From the NCBI RefSeq assembly GCF_904849725.1, contig NC_058520.1, positions 321,729,186 to 321,793,185 of the forward strand: 64,000 nt of DNA. Reading direction: 5' to 3'. The notes beneath the pieces are model-generated. The model was given only the letters and a program-made list of their open reading frames with translations, made no database searches and had not been told where the DNA came from. Origin of the DNA: Hordeum vulgare subsp. vulgare (Eukaryota; Streptophyta; Magnoliopsida; Poales; Poaceae). The translations under genes and the position numbers were made by a program. The first letter of the stretch is position 1; each line of letters opens with the position of its first letter. Below are positions 1-10,895 of this stretch, in pieces.

Positions 1-550
1 TCTACATCATGTCATCTTGCTTAAGGCGTTACTCTGTTCCTCATGAACTCAATACACTAGATGCATGTTGGATCGCGGTCGATGTGTGGAGTAATAGTAG
101 TAGATGCAGAAAGTATCGGTCTACTTGTCTCGGACGTGATGCCTATATGTATGATCATTGCCTTATATATCGTCATGACTTTGTGCGGTTCTATCAATTG
201 CTCGACAGTAATTTGTTCACCCACCGTAATATTTGCTATTTGAGAGAAGCCTCTAGTGAACACTATGGCCCCCGGGTCTACTTCACATCATATTTTCAGC
301 CTTACACCTTTACTTCGTTGCACTTTCCGCCTTCAGATCTCACTTTGCAATCAGTCTTGAAGGGATTGACAACCCATTTATACCGTTGGGTGCATGCTCG
401 TTGTGTTTGCGCAGGTACTCTGGACACTTGGCTTGATTCTCCTACTGGATTGATAACTTGGTTCTCAAACTGAGGGAAATGCTTACTGCTCCTGTGCTGC
501 ATCACCCTTTCCTCTTCAAGGGAAAACAAACGCAAGCTCAAGAGGCAGGA
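1..550 (+). repeat. E1 5' LTR, 3' portion
   Basis: This stretch aligns almost base for base with 27937-28487, the end of the E1 3' LTR, including the region with GGCCCCCGGGTCTACTTCACA. The LTR ends at about 550, where the terminal CA appears to have become GA, ten bases before the primer-binding site. The promoter half of this LTR lies outside the window. The small reading frames across it are not coding. Confidence 0.85.
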
Positions 551-560
551 GAAGGATTTA

Positions 561-580
561 TGGCGCCGTTTCCGGGGAGG
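561..580 (+). other. E1 primer-binding site (tRNA-Asp type)
   Basis: TGGCGCCGTTTCCGGGGA matches the complement of the 3' end of plant tRNA-Asp with one mismatch. It lies ten bases after the LTR end, where minus-strand DNA synthesis would be primed. E2 and E5 carry the same primer type. Confidence 0.8.
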
Positions 581-803
581 ATCAAGTTCTAGGTGGAGCT
601 CATCCAAGTAAGTGTCGCAAACTCATCTCTTGCATTTACGTTTTTGCCTCTCGTTTTCCTCTCCCCCCACTTCTGAAAAACAAAAAAATTACAAAAATAT
701 TTGCCTTTTTTTTGCTCGCCCTTTTCTTTCGCTTGCTTTACTTTGCTTGTGTGCTATGTGCCTTAAATATGCTTGCATCTTTGCTTGCTAAGTATCTATT
801 GAT

Positions 804-1561
804 ATGGAACCTCATCCACTTGCTAATCTTTTCAAGAGGTCCAACTATGTTGAACCAATTGTTAGTGAGTTGAGTGCACTTGACTATCTTTATGGAGTTT
901 TGCTTGAGATGTGTGCATGTGAAAATCGTGATGAAGAATTTATGAAGTGATTCACAAGGGCTCCTTGAATGAAAAGCATGATTGCAATGGTTTCACTATA
1001 AATCCTATTAGTGTCAATCATGCTAAAAATATGCAAAACCCTAAGCTTGGGGATGCTAGTTTTGCTACGTCCACTACTTGTTGCAATGATCGTGATTGGG
1101 GTGATAATTTTTCTTATGATCTTGAAAATTTGTTTAACCCTCATGATGATTATGATGTTTGCAATAATATTGAAAATGGGTTTGGAGAAGTCATGACTTT
1201 AGTTGATGATAATCCCACTATTTTTGAAGAGCGTCAACTTTGCATTCATGTGGATCATGAAAAGAATATCCTTTGTGATAGCTATATTGTTGAATTTGAT
1301 TACGATCCCACATGTAATTGCTATGAGAGGGTAAAATATTGTGGTAGGAACTTTCATGTTACCAAATCACCTCTCGTTATGTTGAGATTGATATTGTCTC
1401 TTTCTTCTTCCTTGCATATGGTAACTATTGGTTGTCTTGACAATCTGTTTTCCTATAAAATGCCTATGCATAGGAAGTATGTTAGATTTAGATGTGATTT
1501 TCACATGTTTCATGATGCTCTCTTCGTGTCCGATTGCTATCTTTTATGTGAGCATCATTGA
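804..1561 (+). pseudogene. E1 conserved internal ORF of unknown function (frameshifted)
   Basis: The natural start is the ATG at 804 (MEPHPLANLF). That frame runs about 48 codons to a TGA at 948-950, and the reading continues in another frame from 947 to the stop at 1561, so one small indel splits a protein of about 250 residues. The downstream part is acidic and Asn/Asp-rich (DWGDNFSYDLENLFNPHDDY), then becomes Cys/His/Met-rich with a hydrophobic stretch (LVMLRLILSLSSSLHM). No gag zinc knuckle, protease or polymerase motif is visible. It occupies the place where E5 carries gag and protease. I recall similar ORFs in other Triticeae elements of this group but know no function. It could be a relic of gag-upstream sequence or a protein acting in trans. 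Confidence 0.55.
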
Positions 1562-3807
1562 ATTATCAATGCCTAGCTAAGGGCGTTAAACAATAGCGCT
1601 TGTTGGGAGGCAACCCAATGAATTTATATATTTCTTTCTGTTTTGTTGCATCCACACCATCATAATTCTGTTATGATTGTTCTTTTTGTGTTTCTTTTTG
1701 TGTTTGAGCCAAGCAAAACCTTTATGATTAGTTTGGTGATGGTTGTTTGATCCTGCTGGAAAAAGACAGAAACTTTTCGCTCACGAAATTATTTTCCATT
1801 TTTATTCAGAAAGAGATTTTGAGTTGATTCTTTTTGCTGCAGGTTAATATGCCTTTTTAACAGGTTTCGTAATTTTTCAGAATTGTTGAGCTACCAGAAG
1901 TATACAGATTTCTACAGACTGGTCTGTTTTTGACAGATTCTGTTTTGTTGTGTTGGTTGCTTGTTTTGATGAAAATATGGATAGTATCGGGGGGTACTAG
2001 CCATGGAAAAGTGAGAATACAGTAATCTAACACCAATATAAATAGAAATCAAGATTGCTACAGTACCTAAAGAGGTGGTAGTTTGTTTTCTTGTGCAAAT
2101 GATGTCACTAGTTTCTGTTTAAGTTTTGTGTTGTGAAGTTTTCAAGTTTTGGGTGATGTTCTCATGGACAAAGGTATAAAGAGTGGAAAGAGCTCAAGCT
2201 TGGGGATGCCCAAGGCATCCCAAGCCAAATTCAAGGACACCAAAAAGCCTAAGCTTGGGGATGCCCCGGGAAGGCATCTCCTCTTTGGTCTTCAATCCAT
2301 CGGTAACATTACTTGAAGCTATATTTTTATTCACCACATGGTATGTGTTTTGCTTGGAGCGTCTTGTATCGTAGGAGTCTTTTCTTTTTGTTGTGTCACA
2401 ATCATGCTTGCTGCACACATTTTGAGAGAGAAATGCACTCATCGTGAATTTGCTAGAATACTCATTGTGCTTCACTTATATCTTTTGAGCTAGGCAATTT
2501 TGCTCTATGTGCTTCACTTAGATCTTTTAGAGCATGGCGGTGCGTAACTTGGTAGTTGGATTGTGCTATGAAAGTAGTCCCAAAGGTGATAGGTACCCAA
2601 AGAGGATATAATAAAACTTCCATCTTCATGTGCATTGAGTAGAAGAGAAGTTTGATTCCTCTCAATTAGTTTTGAGTTGTGGATTTGATCATATTAAGAG
2701 TTATGTTAGTAGGGTGTTGTGAATCTAGAAATACTTGTGTTGAAGTTAGTGATTCCCGTAACATGCACGTATGGTGAACCGCTAAGTTAGGAAGTCGGAG
2801 CATAATTGATCTACTAATTATCATCCTTCGTGTTGCGGTCGGGGTCGCGCGATGGTTTACACCTACCAACCCTTCCCCTAGGAGTATGCGTTTAGCACTT
2901 TGTTTCGATTACTAATAAAAACTTTCGCAACAACTATGTGAGTTCTTCACGAATAATTTGAGTCCATGGTATAGATGCACTTTCACCTTCCACCATTGCT
3001 AGCCTCTCTAGTACCACGCAATTTTCGCCGGTGCACAAACCCACCATATGCCTTCCTCAAAACAGCCACCATACCTACCTACTATGGCATTTTCATAGCC
3101 ATTCCGAGATATATTGTCATGCAACTCCCACCATTCCGTCTCATGACTTGTACCGTCACTCTCATATTGCCATTGCATGATTGTAAGATAGCTAGCGAGA
3201 TGTTTCAACGTCATACGCCAAGCTAGATCGTTGCACATCCCGGTACACTGCCGGAGGCATTTCCTATAGAGTCATCATCATTATAAGCTTTGATCTGTGA
3301 GTAAATAAAAGTGTGATGATCACCATTATTAGAGCATTGTCCCATGTGAGGAAATAAAAAAAGAGGCCAAAGTTGCCCACAAAAAAAGGAGATACGGAAA
3401 GAGGCCAAAGAGCCCAAACAAAAAAAGAGAGAGAAAAAGAGAGAAGGGACAATGCTACTATCTCTTTCCACACTTGTGCTTCATAACAGCACCATGTTCT
3501 TCATGATTGAGAGTCTCTTGTTTTGTCACCACCATATTCTAGTGGGAATCTTCATTCTATAACTTGGCTTGTATATTCCAATGATGGGCTTCCTCAAAAT
3601 TGCCCTAGGTCTTCGTGAGCACGCAAGTTGGATGCACACCCACTAGTTCCCCTTTTGAGCTTTCACATACTTATAGCTCTAGTGCATCCGTTGTATGGCA
3701 ATCCCTACTCATTCACATTGATATCTATTAATGGGCATCTCCATAGCCCTTTGATACGTCGAGTCAATTTGACCATCTCCTATTCCACCATAGTGCTATA
3801 TCCATGG
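1562..3807 (+). other. E1 non-coding 3' internal region
   Basis: I see no supported gene here. Just after the ORF stop lies a block with GCGCTTGTTGGGAGGCAACC, which recurs on the minus strand of E5 near 57870-57895. Two polypurine-tract-like copies of AAGCTTGGGGATGCC occur at 2196-2210 and 2251-2265. The stretch at about 2975-3800 is related in inverse orientation to E5 sequence at about 46200-46980. Frames such as 2975-3226 are short and match no known protein. Confidence 0.7.
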
Positions 3808-3812
3808 CTCAC
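3808..3812. repeat. Target-site duplication of E2, left copy (CTCAC)
   Basis: CTCAC precedes the E2 5' LTR here and is repeated exactly at 26595-26599 after the 3' LTR. A matching 5 bp duplication shows that the two LTRs belong to one insertion event into E1. Confidence 0.9.
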
Positions 3813-5333
3813 TGATACGTCCATTTTGCATCATGCTTTCATGTTGATATTTATTACTTTTTGGGCTGTTATTACACTTCACGGTACAATACTTATGCCT
3901 TTTCTCTCTTATTTTGCAAGGTTTACATGAAGAGGGAGAATGCCGGCATCTGGAATTCTGGCCTGAACAAGGAGCAAGTTTGAGATACCTATTCTGCGCA
4001 ACTCCAAAAGCCGTGAAAATCAACGTGGATTTTTTTTGGGATTTATAAAAAATACTGGGCCGAAGAAGTGCCAGAGGGGCACCAGCAGGAGGCCACAAGC
4101 CTGCTAGGTGCGGCCTCCCCCTGGCCGCGCCTAAGGGGATTATGCGCTCCCTGCTGGCCCACTGGCCCCCCACTTTTGCTACAAGAAGGGTTTCGGTCTG
4201 AAAAAATCCCCAGGAGGCTTTTCGGAGGATTCAACGCCACCACGAGGCGGAACTTGAGCAGAACCAATCTAGAGCTCCGGCAGGACAATCCTGTCGGGGA
4301 AACTTCCCTCCCGGAGGGGGAAATCGTCGCCATCGTCATCACCAACACTCCTCTCATTGGAGAGGACTCATCACCATCAACATCTTCATCAGCACCATCT
4401 CATCTCCAAACCCTAGTTCATCTCTTGTAACCAATCTCCGTCTCGCGACTCCGATTGGTACTTGTAAGGTTGCTAGTAGTGTTAATTACTCTTTGTAGTT
4501 GATGCTAGTTGGATTACTTGGTGGAAGAGTTGCTGTTCAGATCTTTGATGCTACTCATTACCTCTCTGGTCATGAATATGATTATGCTTTGTGAGTAGTT
4601 ACTTTTGTTCTTGAGGACATGGGATAAGTCATGCTATAAGTAGTCATGTGAATTTGGTATTCATTCGGTAATTTGATGTGTTGTATGTTGTTTTTCCTCT
4701 AGTGGTGTTATGTGAACGTCGACTACATAACACTTCACCATTATTTGGGCCTAGAGGAAGGCATTGGGAAGTAGTAAGTAGATGATGGGTTTCTAGAGTG
4801 ACAGAAGCTTAAACCCTAGTTTATGTGTTGCTTCGTAAGGGGCTGATTTGGATCCACTAGTTTAATGCTATGGTTAGACTTTGTCTTAATTGTTCTTTCG
4901 TAGTTGCGGATGCTTGCGAGAGCGCTTAATCATAAGTGGGATGCTTTCCAAGTAAGGGCAGTACCCAAGCACCGGTTCACCCACATATCAAACTATCAAA
5001 GTAACGAACGCGAATCATATGAACATGATGAAAACTAGCTTGACAGAAATTCCCATGTGTCCTCGGAAGCGTTCTTCCTCCTATAAGACTTTGTCCAGGC
5101 TTGTCCCTTGCTACACAATGGACTGGGCCACTTTTTTGCACCGTTGTTACTTTTGTTACTTGCTACTTGCTACGAATCATCTCACCACACAACTACTTGT
5201 TACCGATAATTTCAGTGCTTGCAGATATTACCTTGCTGAAAAGCACTTGTCAGATCCTTCTGCTCCTCGTTGGGTTCGAGACTCTTACTTATCGAAAGGA
5301 CTACGATAGATCCCCTATACTTGTGGGTCATCA
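3813..5333 (+). repeat. E2 5' LTR
   Basis: It opens with TGATACGTCCATTTTGCATC and closes with GTGGGTCATCA, and aligns over its full length with 25075-26594. A GC-rich inverted repeat lies around 4098-4135 in the presumed promoter region. No clean TATA box follows it, so the promoter may be decayed. ORF-like stretches such as 4068-4430 are inside the LTR and are not genes. Confidence 0.92.
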
Positions 5334-5344
5334 AGACTCTTTTC

Positions 5345-5362
5345 TGGCGCCGTTCACGGGGA
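5345..5362 (+). other. E2 primer-binding site (tRNA-Asp type)
   Basis: TGGCGCCGTTCACGGGGA lies eleven bases after the LTR end and resembles the complement of the tRNA-Asp 3' end with two mismatches. Confidence 0.8.
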
Positions 5363-5439
5363 GTGAAGCGCCTTTGGTAAGTGGAACTTGGTAAGGAAAC
5401 ATTCATATAGTGTGCTGAAATTTATTGTCACTTGTCACT

Positions 5440-6108
5440 ATGGAAACTAATCCTTTGAGGGGCTTGTTCGAGGTATCTTCACCTCGAACGAAAGAACAAA
5501 GAGTTGCTCTTGAACCTGCTGCACCTACTGAAAATATTTGCTATGAATTTCCTTCGGGTATGCTTGAGAAACTGCTGGCTAATCCTTTTACAGGAGATGG
5601 AACATCACATCAAGACTTACATCTAATCTATGTAGATGAAGTTTGTGGTTTATTTAAGCTTGTAGGTTTGCCCGAGGATGAGGTCAAGAAGAAGGTCTTT
5701 GCCTTATCTTTGAGGGATAAGGCGTTGATATGGTATAGGCTATGTGATGATACTAGATCATGGAACTACAATCGGTTGAAATTGGAATTTCATCAAAAGT
5801 TTTATCCTATGCATCTAGTACATCGTGATCGGAATTATATTTATAATTTTTGGCCTCGTGACAGAGAAATTATCGCTCAAGCTTTGGGGAGGATTAAATC
5901 AATGTTATATTCATGCCCCAACCATGAGCTCTGGAGAGAGATTATCATTCAGAACTTCTATGCTCGGCTTTCTCATGATGATCGCACCATGCTTGACACT
6001 TCTTGTACCGGTTCTTTTATGAAGAGAGATATTGACTGCAGATGGAATTTATTGGAGAGAATTAAACGCAACTCTGAAGATTGGGAGCTTGATGAAGGTA
6101 AGGAGTGA
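5440..6108 (+). pseudogene. gag: E2 gag (capsid), truncated by frameshift
   Basis: Gag forms the particle in which the RNA is packaged and copied. I prefer the ATG at 5440 (METNPLRGLF) over the in-frame one at 5425. The central region has the retrotransposon gag pattern: a helical segment with LSLRDKALIWYRLC followed by FHQKFYP and, later, IIQNFYARLSHDDRTMLDT. The frame closes at a TGA at 6106-6108 in a Glu/Lys-rich segment, and related coding resumes in another frame by 6207, so an indel between these points separates gag from pol. No CCHC knuckle is visible. The fragment spans 222 codons from 5440. Confidence 0.85.
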
Positions 6109-6206
6109 GATATGAATTTCAAGTTTGATTGCGTTAAATCCTTTGTTGAAACAACTTTTGTGATTTTAGCACTAAGTATGGACTTGACTCTGATATAGTA
6201 GCTTCA

Positions 6207-8015
6207 TTGTGTGAATCCTTTGCTTCTCATATTGATCTCCCCAAAGAGAAGTGGTTTAAATATCATCCTCCCTTAGAAGTCAATGTAGTTAAACCCAATC
6301 CAGTTGAAGAGAGAGTCATTGCCTATAATGATCCGATTGTTCCTAGTGCTTACATTGAGAAACCACCTTTCCCTGTTAGGATAAAGGATCATTCTAAAGC
6401 TTCAACTGTGATACGTAGGGGCTACATTATGACACCTACACCCCCTGAGCAAATTAGAGTTGAACCTAGCATTGCTATTATCAAAGATCTCCTGTCTGAC
6501 AATGTTGATGGCCATGATATTCACTTCTGTGAAGATGCTGCTAGAATTGCTAAACCCCATGCTAGAGACAAACATAGGCATGTTGTTGGCACGCCGGTTG
6601 TTTCTGTTAAGATAGGAGATCATTGTTATCATGGTTTATGTGACGTAGGTGCTAGTGTTAGTGCAATACCTCAATCCTTATATGATGAAATCAAAGACGA
6701 GATTGCACCTGTTGAGATAGAGCCTATTGATGTCACTATTCAGCTTGCCAATAGAGATACTATCGGCCATGTGGGAATTGTTAGGGATGTTGAAGTCTTG
6801 TGTGGTAAAACGAAGTATCCTGTTGATTTCCTTGTTCTTGCTACCACACAAGATAGCTTTTTTCCCATCATATTTGGCAGACCCTTCCTCAATACCGTCA
6901 ATGCTCATATTGACTGTGAGAAGCAAACTGTCACTGTTGGCTTTGAAGGTGTGTCACACGAGTTCAATTTCTCCAAGTTTAGTAGACAACCTCATGAAAA
7001 AGAGTTGCCCAGTAAGGATGAAACTATTTCCTTAGCTTCTATTGCCGTGCCTCCTACTGATCCTTTAGAGAAATACTTGCTTGAGCATGAAAATGATATG
7101 CATATGGACGAAAGGGATGAGATAAATAGAGTTATCTTAGAACAATATCCTATCCTTAAGAATAAATTGCATGTTGAACTGCTTGGGGATCCAGCCCCAC
7201 CAAAGGGTGATCCTGTGTTCGAGCTTAAACAGGTGCCTGATACTCTTAAGTATGCTTATCTTGATGAAAAAGATATATATCCTGTCATAATTAGTGCTAG
7301 CCTCTCAGAGCATGAAGAAAAGAAGTTACTAAAAACTCTAAGGAAGCACCGTCCTGCTATTGGATATACGCTTGATGATCTTAAGGGCATTAGTCCCACT
7401 CTATGCCAGCACAAGATTAAAATCGATCCTGATTCCAAACCAGTTGATGATCATCAACTGAGATTAAATCCTAAGATGAAAGAGGTAGTAAGAAAAGAAA
7501 TACTAAAGATCCTCGAAGCAGGTATTATCTATCCTGTTGCTCATAGTGATTGGGTGAGTCCGGTGCATTGCGTCCCTAAGAAGGGAGGTATTACCGTTGT
7601 CCCTAATGATAAGGATGAATTGATCCCACAGAGGATTATTACTGGCTATAGGATGGTGATCGATTTTAGGAAATTAAATAAGGCCACTAGGAAAGATCAT
7701 TACCCTTTGCGTTTTATCGAACAAATTCTAGAAAGACTGTCTAAACACACACACTTCTGCTTTCTAGACGGTTATTATGGTTTCTCCCAAATACCTATTG
7801 AACAATCTGATCAGAAGAAAACCACTTTCACCTGCCCTTTCGGTACCTTTGCTTATAGACGTATGCCTTTTGGCTTATGTAATGCACCTGCCACCTTTCA
7901 AAGATGTATGATGGCTATATTCTCTGACTTTTGTGAAATGATTGTTGAGGTTTTCATGGATGACTTCTCCGTTCACGGGTTCTCTTTTGATGATTGCCTC
8001 AGCAACCTTGATTGA
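6207..8015 (+). pseudogene. pol: E2 protease and N-terminal reverse transcriptase
   Basis: This frame continues from the gag region after a frameshift. The aspartic protease site is DVGAS at 6642-6656 (about residue 146), with the flap-side ILGRPFL-like motif IFGRPFLN about 85 residues later. The RT palm follows, with MVIDFRKLNKATRKDHYPL, a FLDGYYGFSQI motif and catalytic FMDD at 7953-7964 (about residue 583). The frame stops at TGA 8013-8015 inside the RT thumb, and the same frame continues open afterwards. The stop is consistent with C-to-T change of an arginine codon. There is no natural start here, because the enzyme would be made as part of a Gag-Pol polyprotein. Confidence 0.9.
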
Positions 8016-8018
8016 GTC

Positions 8019-9179
8019 TTGCAGAGATGTAAAGATACCAATCTTGTCTTGAATTGGGAGAAGTGCCACTTTATGGTTAATGAAGGCATCGTCTTAGGAC
8101 ATAAAATTTCTAAAGGAGGTATTGAAGTCGATAAGGCTAAGGTTGATGCAATCGAGAAAATGCCATACCCCACAGATATCAAAGGTATAAGAAGTTTCCT
8201 TGGTCATGCTAGTTTCTATAGAAGGTTCATTAAGGACTTCTCTAAGATTTCTAGGCCTCTTACCAATCTCTTGCAAAAGGATATTCCTTTTTTTTACGAT
8301 GATTGTGAGGAAGCCTTCGAAATACTTAAGAAGGCTTTGATAACTCCACCTATTGTTCAACCACCTGATTGGAACTTACCTTTTGAAATCATGTGTGATG
8401 CTAATGATTATGTTGTTGGTGATGTCCTAGGGCAAAGAGTTGATAAGAAGTTGAATGTTATTCACTATGCTAGTAAAACTCTAGATAGTGCCCAAAGAAA
8501 CTATGCTACTACGGAAAAGGAATTTTTGGAAGTCGTGTTTGCATGTGAAAAGTCCAGGTCTTACATAGTTGATTCCAAAGTCACTATTCACACTGATCGC
8601 GCTGCTATTAAGTACCTAATGGAGAAGAAAGATGCTAAACCTAGACTTATCATATGGGTTTTCTTGCTACAAGAATTTGATTTGCACGTTGTCGATAGGA
8701 AGGGTGCTGATAACCCGGTAGCAGATAACTTGTCTAGGTTGGAGAATGTTCTTGATGACCCACAACCTAATGATGATAGCTTTCTCGATGAGAAATTGAA
8801 TGTCATCAATACTTCACGTAGTGCACCGTGGTATGCTGATTATGCAAACTATATCGTTGCCCAATATATACCACCTAGTTTCACATACCAGCAAAAGAAG
8901 AAATTCTACTTTGACTTGAGACATTACTTTTGGGATGATCCTCACCTTTATAAGGAAGGAGTAGATGGTGTTATTAAACGTTGTGTACCTGAACATGAAC
9001 AGGGACAGATCCTACAGAAGTGTCATTCCAAGGCCTACGGAGGACACCAAGCGGGAGATAGAACTGCACACAAGGTATTGCAATCAGGTTTCTATTGGCC
9101 CACTCTCTTCAAGGATGCCCGTAAGTTTGTCTTGTCTTGTGACGAATGTCAAAGAATAGGTAATATCGGTAAACGTTAG
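8019..9179 (+). pseudogene. pol: E2 RT C-terminus, RNase H and integrase zinc domain
   Basis: This is the same reading frame as the preceding segment, after the stop at 8013-8015. It holds the RT connection ([20 protein letters not shown]), then RNase H with acidic residues in MCDAND, TTEKEF, IHTDRA and VADNLSRL. These are followed by the HHCC zinc-binding region of integrase ([10 protein letters not shown] ... LSCDECQ). It ends at TAG 9177-9179, consistent with a C-to-T change of a glutamine codon, and integrase continues in the same frame. It degrades the RNA template strand and contributes to cDNA integration. Confidence 0.9.
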
Positions 9180-9182
9180 GAA

Positions 9183-10064
9183 ATGCCTATGAACTATTCA
9201 CTTGTCATTGAACCATTTGATGTCTGGGGCTTTGATTATATGGGATATTTTCCAAAATCCAACGGGTATACTCATATCCTAGTTGTTGTTGATTACGTCA
9301 CTAAGAGGGTAGAAGCTATCCCCACTAGTAGTGCTAATCACAACACTTCTATTAGGATGCTTAAAGAAGTTATTTTCCCAAGATTTGGAGTCCCTAGATA
9401 TCTAATGACCGACGGTGGTTCACATTTCATTCATTGTGCTTTCCGTAAAATGCTTGCTAAGTACGATGTCAACCATAGAATTGCGTCCCCCTATTACCCT
9501 CAGTCCAGTGGTCAAGTAGAGCTAAGCAATAGAGAGACTAAACTAATTCTGCAAAAGACTGTCAACAGGTCTAGAAAGAATTGGTCTAAGAAGATCGATG
9601 ATGCACTATGGGCTTATAGAACTGCCTATAAGAATCCCATGGGCATGTCTCCGTACAAAATGGTGTATACTAAAGCATGTCATTTACCTCTTGAGCTAGA
9701 GCATAAAGCTTATTGGGAAATCAAAGAGCTCAACTTTGATTTCAATCTTGCTGGTGAGAATAGGTTATTTGATATTAGCTCACTTGATGAATGGAGAACA
9801 CACACATATGAAAATGCCAAGTTGTTCAAAGAAAAGGTTAAGAGGTGGCATGATAAAAGGATACAAAAGCGTGAGTTCAATGTAGGTGATTATGTCTTGT
9901 TATATAATTCTCGTTTAAGATTTTTTGCAGGCAAGCTTCTCTCTAAATGGGAAGGTCCCTATATTGTTGAGGAAGTATATCGTTCCGGTGCTATCAAGAT
10001 CAACAACACGGAAGGTAATTGTCCGAGAGTGGTAAATGGGCAGAGAATCAAGCATTATATGTGA
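9183..10064 (+). pseudogene. pol: E2 integrase catalytic core and C-terminus
   Basis: In frame with the two preceding segments. The DDE catalytic triad lies in VWGFDYMG, YLMTDGGSHF and SGQVELSNRE, and the GPYIVEEVYRSGAIKI region near the end is the typical C-terminal domain. The last residues (GQRIKHYM) end at the stop at 10062-10064. There is no chromodomain, which fits an Athila-type rather than a chromovirus element. The core is well preserved, but upstream stops would prevent its translation from the genomic RNA without readthrough. Confidence 0.9.
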
Positions 10065-10284
10065 GGTACTCCCATAAATGTTGAAAGCAATATTATCAAT
10101 ACCATAACTCCGTAGGAATACCTAAGGGATATTTATCAGCCTGTTTCAGACTCCGAAAATGAAGAGGTATGTGATTCGGTAAGTAAACAGACTCCAAAAC
10201 TTTTCTAGTACGATTTTTCTCCATTTTGTAATATTTAGAAAAATAGAAAATTTTGAAGTAGTCCGGAAAGCGCACGAGGAGGCG

Positions 10285-10334
10285 ACAAGCCTGCCAGGCG
10301 CGACCCACCCCCTGGTCGCGCCTGGGGGGCTTGT
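10285..10334. repeat. GC-rich inverted repeat inside E2, upstream of the accessory ORF
   Basis: Two 21-base arms (10285-10305 and 10314-10334) pair at 19 of 21 positions plus one G-U, around an 8-base loop. The sequence closely resembles the hairpin in the E2 LTR (about 4098-4135) and in the E1 LTR (27253-27300), where it lies upstream of a promoter. Confidence 0.8.
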
Positions 10335-10400
10335 GGCCACCACGTGTGCCTCCCGGACTCCATTTTCTCGCGGAGTACTCCTTCTGGTCAGAAAAAAATC

Positions 10401-10410
10401 ATTATATATT
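10401..10410 (+). promoter_or_regulatory. Candidate internal TATA box for the accessory ORF
   Basis: ATTATATATT lies 67 bases after the GC-rich hairpin and about 70 bases before the ATG at 10480, the same order (hairpin, TATA, leader) seen in the E1 LTR. This is an inference from layout; no transcript evidence is available. Confidence 0.4.
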
Positions 10411-10479
10411 CTCCCGAAAGGTCGCAGATTTCCTCTGTTTTCGTTTCGAGACTGTTTTTTGCAGCAGATTTAGGGCAAG

Positions 10480-10895
10480 ATGTCGTCTCAGGAATCTGTG
10501 GGGGAGAACAATCTCCCTCAAGTCTATGGAGAAGTAAATGCTGATCTGAAAAGAATGGAGGTCATGGAGGCTAAGGAAAGGCTACCTAAAAAACCAAGGG
10601 CAAAACTAAGTAGGAGAATCAGGCGTGGGATGAAGGGCAATCTGTGTTCAACAAGGAAGAAGTTGAAGAAGTGGATTTCCTCCAACCCTACCTCCACCTA
10701 CTGTCTCCATCCTTGATTGAACTCTTGAGGTTTTGTGAAACAGCTTGTGCTCGCAATACTTATCTCACTCGTCAAGTTGTTTTGTTGGAGAAACATATCA
10801 CAGATCTCCTAGGTATAAATCAAAGATTGATGGCCCTCTTGGAATCAAAGGACAAAACAACTCTACCACCATCACCTCCAAAGGAAGACAACTAG
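10480..10895 (+). pseudogene. E2 accessory ORF downstream of integrase (frameshifted)
   Basis: A small basic protein starts at ATG 10480 (MSSQESVGENNLPQVY) and has a Lys/Arg-rich segment (RLPKKPRAKLSRRIRRGMKG). It shifts frame at about 10640 into FNKEEVEEVDFLQPYLHLLS and continues with a helical stretch (LIELLRFCETACARNTYL, VLLEKHITDLLGINQRLM) to a stop at 10893-10895. Total length would be about 138 residues. Its position matches the env-like or extra ORF of Athila-type elements, but there is no signal peptide, transmembrane segment or glycoprotein feature, so I do not call it env. The basic and coiled-coil make-up suggests nucleic-acid binding or oligomerisation, as inference only. Confidence 0.6.

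Noticed and set aside
561..580. A possible tRNA gene at the primer-binding sites
   Set aside because: Only the 18 bases complementary to the tRNA 3' end are present; no cloverleaf or internal promoter boxes follow.
4068..4430. ORF of 120 codons, repeated at 25403-25690
   Set aside because: It lies in both E2 LTRs and reflects shared LTR sequence rather than a gene.
10480..10895. Calling the E2 accessory ORF an envelope protein
   Set aside because: No signal peptide, transmembrane helix or glycosylation-rich ectodomain can be seen.
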